This document shows, piece after piece, positions 27,522-36,900 of a stretch of 64,000 nt of DNA (positions are counted from its first letter, which is position 1; each line of letters opens with the position of its first letter). The stretch lies in contig NZ_CP009322.1 of NCBI RefSeq assembly GCF_000959725.1, forward strand, positions 1,922,001-1,986,000, in the 5' to 3' direction. The stretch comes from Burkholderia gladioli (lineage in GTDB: Bacteria; Pseudomonadota; Gammaproteobacteria; Burkholderiales; Burkholderiaceae). The translations under genes were made by a program, and so were the position numbers. The notes under the pieces were generated by a model. That model searched no databases, was not told the origin of the DNA, and saw only the letters and a program-made list of their open reading frames with translations.

Positions 27522-27542
27522 GCATGTCTCCTGGTGGGTGTC

Positions 27543-27562
27543 GCCGGTGCCTCGGCACCGGC
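27543..27562 (-). terminator. Hairpin between lactonase and dctA genes
   Basis: Eight-base arms GCCGGTGC and GCACCGGC enclose a 4-base loop. A longer inverted pair GAATCGGG (27600-27607) / CCCGATTC (27639-27646) lies on the lactonase side. There is no U run, so partial termination or mRNA processing between the two genes is as likely as full termination. Confidence 0.35.
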
Positions 27563-27684
27563 TTCCTGAACGGCTCCGCCGTCTGGCGCGGCGGTGGGTG
27601 AATCGGGTCGAATCGTCGAACGGGCCGGCCGAGGCGGGCCCGATTCAATGGCCTCGATGCAGCGGCCGTGTTGGGGGCATGGAC

Positions 27685-28548
27685 TCAGCGGCCATACAAG
27701 CGGTTCGGATTGTCGACCAGCAGCTTCTGCCGCAACTGCGCGTCCGGGCAGAAGCGGAACAGCAGGTCGACCAGGCCGCCGTCGTTCGGCATGTCCTTGC
27801 TGATGTTCGGATGCGGCCAGTCGGTACCCCACAGCACGCGATCGGGTGCCGCCTCGATCAGCGCGCGCGCGAAGGGAATCGCATCGTCGAAGGGCTTGCG
27901 GCCCACCGAGACGCGCTCGGCGCCGCAGACCTTGACCCAGGCCAGCGGGTTGCGCATCAGCGCCAGCAGCTCCGCGAAGGGCTGCTGCTCGAGCCCCGCC
28001 TCGGCGCGCACGCGGCCCATGTGGTCGATCACGAAGGGCACCTCGATGCGCTCGATCCGGTCGGCGTAGGTCAGGATGTCCTGCGCGTCGAGGTGCAGCA
28101 CCACGTGCCAGCCCAGGTGCTGGATGCGCTCCAGCACGCGGTCGAACACGTCCAGGTCGGGCGCGCCGCCCAGGTGGGCCACGAAGTTGAAGCGCACGCC
28201 GCGCACGCCGCGCGCGTCCAGCTCGGCCAACTGCTGGTCCGTGATGTCGCCGTCGACGATCGCCACGCCCTTGTAGCGCCCCTCGCTGCGTGCGATCGCA
28301 TCGAGCATCGCCGTGTTGTCGGTGCCGTGGCAGCTCGCCTGCACGATCACGCCGCGTTCGAGACCCAGGAAGTCATGCAGGTCGACCAGGCGCGCGTAGG
28401 GTGCGTCGGGCGGCGTGTAGCTGCGATCGGGCGCATACGGGAACACGTCGCCGGGGCCGAACACGTGGCAGTGGGCGTCCCAGGCGCCGGCGGGCAGGCC
28501 CTGCGAGGGACGAATCGGGTTCGGATCGGGAGGCAGGCAGGATTTCAT
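27685..28548 (-). CDS. 2-pyrone-4,6-dicarboxylate lactonase (LigI)-like amidohydrolase
   Basis: A 287-residue TIM-barrel hydrolase. Motifs are WDAHCHVFGPGDVFPYAPDRSYTP (residues 23-46 by position, HxH metal site), FVIDHMGR (about 176) and VLWGTDWPHPN with the catalytic Asp present. The N-terminal wording is very like LigI, which opens 2-pyrone-4,6-dicarboxylate in the protocatechuate 4,5-cleavage pathway. No other lig genes are near, so the true substrate may be another lactone. Start ATG 28548 follows the family length. It is divergent from the LysR gene, with a palindrome between, and probably heads the dctA-porin unit. Confidence 0.87.
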   Translation of the reverse strand: MKSCLPPDPNPIRPSQGLPAGAWDAHCHVFGPGDVFPYAPDRSYTPPDAPYARLVDLHDFLGLERGVIVQASCHGTDNTAMLDAIARSEGRYKGVAIVDGDITDQQLAELDARGVRGVRFNFVAHLGGAPDLDVFDRVLERIQHLGWHVVLHLDAQDILTYADRIERIEVPFVIDHMGRVRAEAGLEQQPFAELLALMRNPLAWVKVCGAERVSVGRKPFDDAIPFARALIEAAPDRVLWGTDWPHPNISKDMPNDGGLVDLLFRFCPDAQLRQKLLVDNPNRLYGR

Positions 28549-28659
28549 GGAATGTCTCAAGGGGGGCCGCTCGCGGCGGCCTGTTTCGCAATATTCGGGA
28601 ATGGGATGCATTGTCTAGCTTCCGTGTGACCACTACAATCGCCATACCGAACTAGCTGA

Positions 28660-28676
28660 TATGTGAAATTCACATA
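28660..28676. promoter_or_regulatory. LysR-type operator palindrome
   Basis: TATGTGAA and TTCACATA flank a single A, giving a 17-bp near-perfect palindrome that contains a T-N11-A core. It ends 8 bases before the LysR ATG and lies 112 bases upstream of the divergent lactonase ATG. This placement fits autorepression by the regulator at 28685. Confidence 0.55.
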
Positions 28677-28684
28677 CCAAAGCC

Positions 28685-29638
28685 ATGGATCTCAAGCAAC
28701 TCGATGCCTTCGTCCACGTCGCCGAACTCGGCAGCTTCACGCGCGCGGCCAACACGCTCAATACCAACCAGCCGGCGCTGAGCCGGCTGGTGCGGCAACT
28801 GGAGGTGGAACTGCGCCATACCCTGCTGGAGCGCAACGGCCGCGGCGTGACGCTGACGCCGGCCGGCCAGCGCATGCTGGCCCACGCCAAGGGCCTGCAG
28901 CAGCAGGTGCAGCGCGCCTCGCAGGATCTCGACGAGCTGCGCGGCACGCCGGGCGGCCATTTCGGCATCGGCATCACGCCCAGCTTCGCGCGGGTCGGCA
29001 CGCTGGCGCTGGTGCGGCGCTTCCGGGCCTCGTTCCCGGGCGCCACGCTGTCGGTCGCGCAGGGCCTGTCGACCTACCTGACCGAGTGGCTGATGATGGG
29101 CCGCATCGACGTGGCCGTGCTCTACGACACCTTCGACACGCCCTCGATCGACAAGCGCACCATCCATACCGAGGAGCTGTTCCTGGTCGGGCCCGGCGGC
29201 GGTGACGGCGACGGCAGCGGCGAGGCCGAGGCGGAGCGCATCGAGACCATCGCGCTGCGCGAGATCGTGCGCTACCCGCTGGTGATCCCGGGCCGCATGC
29301 ACGCGATCCGCCACATGGTGGAGGCGGCCGCCGCCGAGCAGGGGATCCGCCTGAACATCGAGCTCGAGGTGGACGGCGTGGCCTCGATCCTCGATTTGGT
29401 CAGCGAGGGGATCGGCCACGCGGTGCTGGCCCTCAACGCGATTCCCGCCGAGCTGCGCACCGGCCGCTTCCGGCTAACCCGCATCACCGAGCCGACCCTG
29501 TACAGCCGGCTGGCGATCGCCACCAGCCGGCGACATCCGCTGCCGCAACTGGCGCGGCAGGCGATCGCCATGCTCGAGGCCGACGTGCTGCCGCTGTATG
29601 GCGCGAGCGCGCCGGGGGCGGGCTACGACGCGATCTAG
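28685..29638 (+). CDS. LysR-family transcriptional regulator
   Basis: A 317-residue regulator. The N-terminal winged helix-turn-helix reads MDLKQLDAFVHVAELGSFTRAANTLNTNQPALSRLVRQLE (given by position, 1-40), and the effector domain spans about 90-300. It contains an acidic insertion GGGDGDGSGEAEAER near residue 175. It is divergent from the lactonase-dctA-porin unit, which it most likely activates in response to that pathway's substrate (inference). Hardly any leader separates the palindrome and the start codon. Confidence 0.93.
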   Translation: MDLKQLDAFVHVAELGSFTRAANTLNTNQPALSRLVRQLEVELRHTLLERNGRGVTLTPAGQRMLAHAKGLQQQVQRASQDLDELRGTPGGHFGIGITPSFARVGTLALVRRFRASFPGATLSVAQGLSTYLTEWLMMGRIDVAVLYDTFDTPSIDKRTIHTEELFLVGPGGGDGDGSGEAEAERIETIALREIVRYPLVIPGRMHAIRHMVEAAAAEQGIRLNIELEVDGVASILDLVSEGIGHAVLALNAIPAELRTGRFRLTRITEPTLYSRLAIATSRRHPLPQLARQAIAMLEADVLPLYGASAPGAGYDAI

Positions 29639-29795
29639 CGAGCCGGTGCCCGGCTAAGCCGCTTTCCCCTCCTGCTTATCGCCGCGCCTGCTTTCCTAGC
29701 GACGATTTCTTGGTTCGCGCGCCGCCGCGTCCTGCGTAAATTGCCAGGTTTCCCAGACGACACGGCGCCCCGCCGCCCCTCCCGGAGACCACCCG

Positions 29796-30803
29796 ATGAA
29801 GCCGTCCTGGCTGCGCGTGCTGCGCCACGCCGCCCTGTCGATCGCCGCGCTCGCCGCCGGCGTCGCCGCCCTCGCCTCGCAGAACGCGGCGGCCGCCCCT
29901 GCCGCGCCCGCCGAGATCCGCGTCGACTACGCCTACTACTCGCCCGAAAGCCTGGTGATCCGCCATTTCGGCTGGCTCGAGGACGAATTCAAGCCCGACC
30001 ACGTGGCGATCCGCTGGCTGCTGAGCCTGGGCAGCAATCGCGCGCTTGAATACCTGAACAGCGGCGCGGCCGATTTCGGCTCGACCGCCGGCCTGGCCGC
30101 CGTGCTGGGCCGCGCCAACGGCAACCCGATCCGCGCCGTCTACGTGTTCTCGCGGCCGGAATGGACCGCCCTGGTGGTGCGCAAGGATTCGCCGATCCAC
30201 TCGCTGGCGGACCTGAAGGGCAGGAAGATCGCGGCCACGCGCGGCACCGACCCGTTCCTGTTCACGCTGCGCGCGCTGCACACGGTCGGTCTGACGCGCG
30301 ACGACGTGGAGCTGGTCAACCTCCAGCATCCCGACGGCCGCACCGCGCTCGCCAACGGCCAGGTGGACGCCTGGGCCGGCCTCGATCCGCACATGGCCGC
30401 GGCCCAGGTGGACGACGGCGCGAAGCTGCTGTACCGCAACGTCGGCTTCAATACCTATGGCTTCCTGAACGTGCGCGAGGCCTTCGCCAGCCAGTATCCG
30501 CAGGCCGTCACGCGCGTGCTGAAGGTGTACGAGAAGGCGCGGCTGTGGATCGTCGCGCATCCTGACGAGACCGCGCGGATCGTCGCCGACGAATCGAAAG
30601 TCTCGCTGCCGGTGGCGAAGCTGCAGTTGCAGCGCAACGACTTCAGCGACCCGGTGCCCGGCGAAACCCAGCGTGCTGCATTGAAGGCCGCCGCGCCGGT
30701 GCTGACCGAGGAGCAGCTGGTGAAACCCGGCGTCGATCCGGCCAAGGTGGTGGACGCGCTGATCGACCCGAGCTTCGCGCGGCCGCTGGCCGCCTCGCGC
30801 TGA
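29796..30803 (+). CDS. Sulfonate/nitrate/taurine-type ABC substrate-binding protein
   Basis: A 335-residue periplasmic binding protein (SsuA/TauA/NrtA superfamily). A signal peptide (about 10-33) is followed by the fold hallmarks VIRHFGWLEDEFKPDHVAIRW, GAADFGSTAGLAAVLGRANG and SPIHSLADLKGRKIAATRGTDP. The closest sense is aliphatic sulfonate binding (SsuA-like), but the ligand is not certain. GGAGA precedes the ATG. It is first of a three-gene importer and, with the monooxygenase cluster upstream, adds to a sulfur-scavenging theme. Confidence 0.88.
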   Translation: MKPSWLRVLRHAALSIAALAAGVAALASQNAAAAPAAPAEIRVDYAYYSPESLVIRHFGWLEDEFKPDHVAIRWLLSLGSNRALEYLNSGAADFGSTAGLAAVLGRANGNPIRAVYVFSRPEWTALVVRKDSPIHSLADLKGRKIAATRGTDPFLFTLRALHTVGLTRDDVELVNLQHPDGRTALANGQVDAWAGLDPHMAAAQVDDGAKLLYRNVGFNTYGFLNVREAFASQYPQAVTRVLKVYEKARLWIVAHPDETARIVADESKVSLPVAKLQLQRNDFSDPVPGETQRAALKAAAPVLTEEQLVKPGVDPAKVVDALIDPSFARPLAASR

Positions 30804-30805
30804 GC

Positions 30806-31687
30806 ATGGCCCGCTTCGCCGCCCGCGACGACGCGCTGGCCGCGCCAGGGCCCGCGCACTCGCAGCCGCGAGAGGATGCCGAGGCGCGCCCGCCCGCGCG
30901 CCGCGATGCGCTGCGCGCCTGGCGTCTCGCCGGGCTGGCGCTGCCGGTGCTGCTGCTCGGCCTGGTCGAGCTGGCCGTGCGCGCCGGCTGGCTGCCCGAT
31001 CACCTGGTGCCGGCGCCGAGCGAGATCTTCGCCACGCTCGAACGAATGGGCCTGGCGCGCCTGATGCGCCATGTCGGCGCGAGCACGCTGCGTGTGGCGG
31101 CCGGTTTCGCGGCCGGCGCGGGGCTGGCGCTGGCGGTGGGCGCGGCGATGGGCCTGAGCCGGCGCATCGACGCGCTGCTGGAGCCGAGCTTCCAGGCGCT
31201 GCGGGCGATCCCCTCGCTGGCCTGGGTGCCGGTGCTGCTGCTGTGGCTCGGCATCGACGAAGCGCCCAAGATCACGCTGATCGCGATCGGCGCCTTCTTC
31301 CCCGTGCATCTGGCGGTGGTGGCCGGGATTCGCGGCGTGGACCGCAAGCTGGTCGAGCTGGGCGCGGTCTATCGGCTCGGCGCCTTCGCGCTGTTCCGCC
31401 GGATCCTGCTGCCGGCCGCGCTGCCGCAGATCTTCACGGGCTTGCGCACCGGCCTGAGCCTGGCCTGGATGTTCATGGTGGCCGCCGAGCTGATCGCGGC
31501 CACGCGCGGGCTCGGCTTCCTGCTCAGCGACGGGCGCGAGACCGGGCGGCCCGACCTGGTGTTCGGCGCGATCCTGCTGCTGGCCCTGCTCGGCAAGCTC
31601 AGCGACGGCGCGATGCGCCGCATTGAGCGGCGCTGGCTGGGCTGGCGCGATGCCTTCGACGGCGCCCGGCGCAAGGAGGCGGCATGA
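30806..31687 (+). CDS. ABC importer permease (SsuC/TauC type)
   Basis: A 293-residue inner-membrane permease with about six helices from residue 40. It has the cytoplasmic EAA loop ELGAVYRLGAFALFRRILLPAALPQIFTG (about 190-218) and TRGLGFLLSDGRET near the end. The start comes two bases after the binding-protein stop. The N-terminal 35 residues are Arg/Ala-rich and cytoplasmic. Confidence 0.9.
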   Translation: MARFAARDDALAAPGPAHSQPREDAEARPPARRDALRAWRLAGLALPVLLLGLVELAVRAGWLPDHLVPAPSEIFATLERMGLARLMRHVGASTLRVAAGFAAGAGLALAVGAAMGLSRRIDALLEPSFQALRAIPSLAWVPVLLLWLGIDEAPKITLIAIGAFFPVHLAVVAGIRGVDRKLVELGAVYRLGAFALFRRILLPAALPQIFTGLRTGLSLAWMFMVAAELIAATRGLGFLLSDGRETGRPDLVFGAILLLALLGKLSDGAMRRIERRWLGWRDAFDGARRKEAA

Positions 31688-32502
31688 GCGCCACCCACCT
31701 GCTGCCCGAGCGCGTCGCCGCAGCTGCTCGCGACGACACCCCGCTGCTCGACCTGCGCGTCGAACGCAAGCGCTACGACGGCCGCATCGTGCTGGCCGAT
31801 ATCGCGCTGCAGGTGGCGCGCGGCGAGATCGTCTGCCTGGTGGGGCCGAGCGGATGCGGCAAGAGCACCCTGTTGCGCATCGTCGCCGGGCTCGACGGCG
31901 ACTATCGCGGCGGCGTGCGCCTGGATGGCCAGCCGCTCGACGGCCCCTCGGCGCGCATCGGCGTGATCTTCCAGGAGCCGCGCCTGCTGCCCTGGCTGTC
32001 GGTGGCCGACAACGTTGGCTTCGCGGCCGGCTCTCGTGGCTCTCTTGGCACACGTGGCTCTCGCCACGGCCGCGCGGCCGAGGTCGAGCGCTTGCTGGCC
32101 GAGGTCGGGCTGGCGGGGCAAGGCGCCCTGCTGCCCTCGGCGCTGTCGGGCGGCATGGCGCAGCGCGCCGCGATCGCGCGCGGCCTGTTCGGCGAGCCGG
32201 AACTGCTGCTGCTCGACGAGCCGTTCAGCGCCGTCGACGCGCTCACCCGCATGCGCCTGCAGACCCTGCTGCTCGGCGTGGTACAGCGCCATGGCACGGC
32301 GGCGATCATGGTCACGCACGATCTCGACGAGGCGCTCTACCTCGGCGATCGCGTGCTGATGCTGGGCGCCGATCCGGGTCGCATCGACGAAGCGGTGCAA
32401 GTCGATATCGAGCGACCGAGAGACCGGCGCGACGCGCGTCTGGCGGCGCTGCGCGGGCGCCTGCTCGATGCGTTCCACCGGCTGCACGACGCCGGGGATT
32501 AG
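31684..32502 (+). CDS. ABC importer ATPase (SsuB/TauB type)
   Basis: A 272-residue ATPase that overlaps the permease stop by 4 bases behind a strong AAGGAGG site. Walker A GPSGCGKST (about 55), Q-loop VIFQEPRLLPWLSVADNV, signature LSGGMAQR (about 155), Walker B LLLLDEP and the H-loop VTHD are all intact. A Gly/Ser/Arg insertion (GSRGSLGTRGSRHG, about 117-130), encoded by an imperfect DNA repeat, lies before the signature helix. It is unusual but does not break the frame. Confidence 0.9.
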   Translation: MSATHLLPERVAAAARDDTPLLDLRVERKRYDGRIVLADIALQVARGEIVCLVGPSGCGKSTLLRIVAGLDGDYRGGVRLDGQPLDGPSARIGVIFQEPRLLPWLSVADNVGFAAGSRGSLGTRGSRHGRAAEVERLLAEVGLAGQGALLPSALSGGMAQRAAIARGLFGEPELLLLDEPFSAVDALTRMRLQTLLLGVVQRHGTAAIMVTHDLDEALYLGDRVLMLGADPGRIDEAVQVDIERPRDRRDARLAALRGRLLDAFHRLHDAGD

Positions 32503-32531
32503 GGAGGGCGTGGCGCCTGCCTCGATGGCCC

Positions 32532-33302
<771 letters not shown>

Positions 33303-33536
33303 GTGGACTCCGTGGGGATGAGAGGAACGGGAGATCGCGACGGCCGGCGGGCGGATCGATTCCCGGGCCTTTCATGCGAATGAATACGAGGATCGTAGCG
33401 GAAAACCGGAAAACGCGAGGGACGCCGCGCTAGGCGAGGTTTCAGCGGCTAGCGCGGCGCGATGGCGCGGCCTGGGCAGGCGCCGGGGAAGTCGCCCGCG
33501 CGAGGCAGGCGAGCGGGGAATCAGGCAAACGCGCCC

Positions 33537-33800
33537 TCAATGCACCTTCATCTCGTCGACGAAGGGAAACGGGCTCATGGTGCAGACCACGTGGAAATAA
33601 CCGCCGCGCGCATAGGCGGTGACCTGTTCGAGACGCTCCGATTCGGCGCCCAGGTGGCGGCCGTCGGCGCCGGTTTCCCCGGTTGCGGTGGGGCCGGCGG
33701 AAACAGCGAGGCGACGGGCCCGCGCGGCGCCGGGCGCGAGCAGCGATGCCAGCCGCCCCACCAGGGCGAGCGGCGCCAGTCCGATCGAATTCGACATCAT
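33537..33800 (-). CDS. Small hypothetical protein
   Basis: An 87-residue reading frame with AAGGAG placed just before tandem ATG codons (33800 and 33797), the best support that it is real. The first half is Ala/Leu-rich, and the tail AYARGGYFHVVCTMSPFPFVDEMKVH looks folded. No family is recognised. It stands alone between the SDR and uvrA genes on the same strand. Confidence 0.45.
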   Translation of the reverse strand: MMSNSIGLAPLALVGRLASLLAPGAARARRLAVSAGPTATGETGADGRHLGAESERLEQVTAYARGGYFHVVCTMSPFPFVDEMKVH

Positions 33801-33955
33801 CGGCTCCTTCAAGCATGGATCGAGACTTCAATCTAGCCACGCCCGGCGCCGGCGCCAAACAAGCATTTCCGCTTAGCTTTCCAGGCGAGTGGCCCCCGCC
33901 CCAAGCGAGCACGGCGCGCACGGAACCCATCGAGCAAATGCGCCGCGCCGCCCGT

Positions 33956-36900
33956 TCAAGCTTCGGCCGTCACACCCCCGCGCGCCAGCACCGGCACCAG
34001 CGCCTGCCCGGTATGGCTGGCCGCCACGCGCGCCAGCGCTTCCGGCGCCGCCGCCGCCACGATCGCGCCGCCGCCCGTGCCGCCTTCCGGCCCGAGGTCG
34101 ATGATCCAGTCGGCCTCGGCGATCACGTCGAGGTCGTGCTCGATCACCACCACGCTGTGCCCGCCGTCCACCAGCCGGTGCAGCACGCGGATCAGCTTGG
34201 CCACGTCGGCCATGTGCAGGCCGACGGTGGGCTCGTCGAGCACGTAGAGCGTGTGCGGCGCCTTCTGCCCGCGCCGGGTGATGTCGTCGCGCACCTTGCT
34301 CAGCTCGGTGACCAGCTTGATGCGCTGCGCCTCGCCGCCCGACAGCGTCGGCGAGGGCTGGCCCAGCGTCAGGTAGCCGAGCCCGACGTCCTTCATCAGC
34401 TGCAGCGGATGGGCGATGTTCGAGATCGGCGCGAAGAACTCCACCGCCTCGTCGATCTCCATGGTCAGCACCTCGCCGATGTTGCGCCCGCGCCAGCTGA
34501 CGGCCAGCGTCTCGGGATTGAAGCGCTGCCCGTGGCACACGTCGCAGGGCACCTTCACGTCGGGCAGGAAGCTCATGCCGATGGTGCGCACGCCCTGCCC
34601 CTCGCAGGCCGGGCAACGCCCGTCGCCGGTGTTGAAGGAGAAGCGCGAGGCGGTGTAGCCGCGCGCGCGGGCCTCCAGCGTGTCGGCGAACAGCTTGCGG
34701 ATGGTGTCCCACACGCCGATGTAGGTGGCCGGGCAGGAACGCGGCGTCTTGCCGATCGGCGTCTGGTCGACCTCCAGCACGCGGTCGATCGACTCCCAGC
34801 CGGTGATCGACTCGCAGCCCTGCCAGGCATGCGTGACGTTCAGCGAGGGCCGCGGCGCGCTGCGCGCCAGCACACTGCCGCGGCGGCCGGCCGGCGCCGC
34901 GTCCTGGCCGGCGGCCTTGCGCGCGCGGCGCGTGGCCGGCGAGGACAGCACCGAGCGCCCCACCGCGTCGAGCAGGTTGGCCATCAGCACGTCGCGCGCC
35001 AAGGTGGACTTGCCCGAGCCGCTCACGCCCGTCACCGCCACCAGCCGCGCCAGCGGAATCCCCACCGTGACCTCGCGCAGATTGTGCAGCTTGCCGCCAT
35101 GCACGGTCAGCCATTGCTCCGGCACCGCCTGCGCGCCCTTGCGGCCCGGCGGCACCACGCTGCGGCGCGACTGCAGCGGATGCACGATCGGCTCGGCCAG
35201 GTAGCGGCCGGTCAGCGAGGCCGATTGCGCGGACAGGTCGGCCACGCCGCCCTGCGCGACCACCGTGCCGCCGCGCTTGCCGGCGCCGGGGCCGACGTCG
35301 ATCACGTGATCGGCGCGGCGGATGGTGTCCTCGTCGTGCTCGACCACCACCAGCGTATTGCCCTTGTCGCCGAGCTTGCGCAGCGCGTTCAGCAGGATCT
35401 GGTTGTCGCGCGGGTGCAGGCCGATGGTCGGCTCGTCGAGCACGTAGCAGACGCCCTGCAGGTTGCTGCCGAGCTGCGCGGCCAGCCGGATGCGCTGCGC
35501 CTCGCCGCCCGACAGGCTGGGCGCGGCGCGGTCCAGGCTCAGGTAGCCGAGCCCGACCTCCTCCAGGAAGGCCAGGCGGCTGCCGATCTCGCTGACGATG
35601 TCGCGCGCGATCTGCGCGTCGCGCCCCTCGAGCCGCAGCGCGTCGATCCACTCGCGCGTCTGCGAGACGGTCCATTGCGCAACCTCGACGATCGAGTGCG
35701 CGTCGAAGGTGACTGCGCGCGCCGAGGGATTCAGGCGCGTGCCATGGCAATCCGGGCAGGGCTGGTCGCCCAGGCCTTCCGGTTCCTGCTCCTCGGAGGG
35801 CAGGGTCTGCTCGCGGCCGCGGCCGTCCTCGGCGCCCAGCACCGTGTCGTCGTAGGCGGCGCGCTGCTCGCGCGTGAGCGCCAGGCCCGTGCCCACGCAG
35901 GTGGTGCACCAGCCATGCTTGCTGTTGTACGAGAACATGCGCGGGTCCAGCTCGGGATAGCTGGTGCCGCACACCGGGCAGGCGCGCTTGACCGACAGCA
36001 CCTTGGTCTGGCCGATCCGCGCGGTCGCCCCGCGCCCGGCCAGCGCCTCGCCCAGGCCGTCGAGCGGCGCGAGCAGGTGCAGCACGCCCTTGCCGATCTC
36101 GAGTGTCTCGTCCAGGCGGCGGCGCAGCTCGGCCTCGTTGTCGGGCGACACCACCAGGTCGGCCACCGGCAGCTCGATGGTGTGCTCGCGGAAGCGGTCG
36201 AGCTTGGGCCAGGGGTCGACCGGCACGAATTCGCCGTCCACGCGCAGGTGCGAGTTGCCGCGCGCCTTGGCCCACTTGGCCAGGTCGGTATAGACGCCCT
36301 TGCGGTTGACCACCAGCGGCGCGAGCAGCCCGACGTGCTGGCCGCGATGGTCGCGCAGCAGTTGCGCGGCGATCGACTCCACCGTCTGCGAGGTGACCGG
36401 CGTGCCGTCGTGGATGCAGTGCTGCAGGCCCAGCTTCACGTACAGCAGGCGCAGGAAGTGCCAGACCTCGGAGGTGGTGGCCACCGTGCTCTTGCGGCCG
36501 CCGCGCGACAGGCGCTGCTCGATCGCCACGGTGGGCGGGATGCCGTACACGGCATCCACCTCGGGGCGCCCGGCCGGCTGCACGATCGAGCGCGCGTAGG
36601 CGTTCAGCGATTCGAGGTAGCGGCGCTGCCCTTCATGGAACAGGATGTCGAAGGCCAGCGTCGACTTGCCCGAGCCGGACACGCCGGTGATCACGTTGAA
36701 CTTGCCATGCGGGATGTCGACGTCGAGCGACTTCAGGTTGTGCTCGCGCGCGTTGACGATGCGCACCACGTCCTCGCCCTCGATGGCGCGCCGCTCGCGC
36801 ACCGCGTTGAGCTTGGCCTGCAGCGGCACGCCGTGCTCGGCAAGCTCCGCCTCGGCGGCCATGGCGCGCTCGTACTGCGCCAGCGCCGCGCCGGTATGCG

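Noticed and set aside
27639..27684. Possible extra gene between the lactonase and dctA
   Set aside because: The only frames there are short and overlap inverted repeats; intergenic structure explains the region better.
25984..28629. An 881-residue open frame on the + strand
   Set aside because: It covers dctA and the lactonase in antisense; both of those have clear motifs, this frame has none.
29796..32502. Definite ssuABC naming
   Set aside because: Sequence separates sulfonate, taurine and nitrate binders poorly, and no SsuD/SsuE enzyme is adjacent, so only the transporter type is given.
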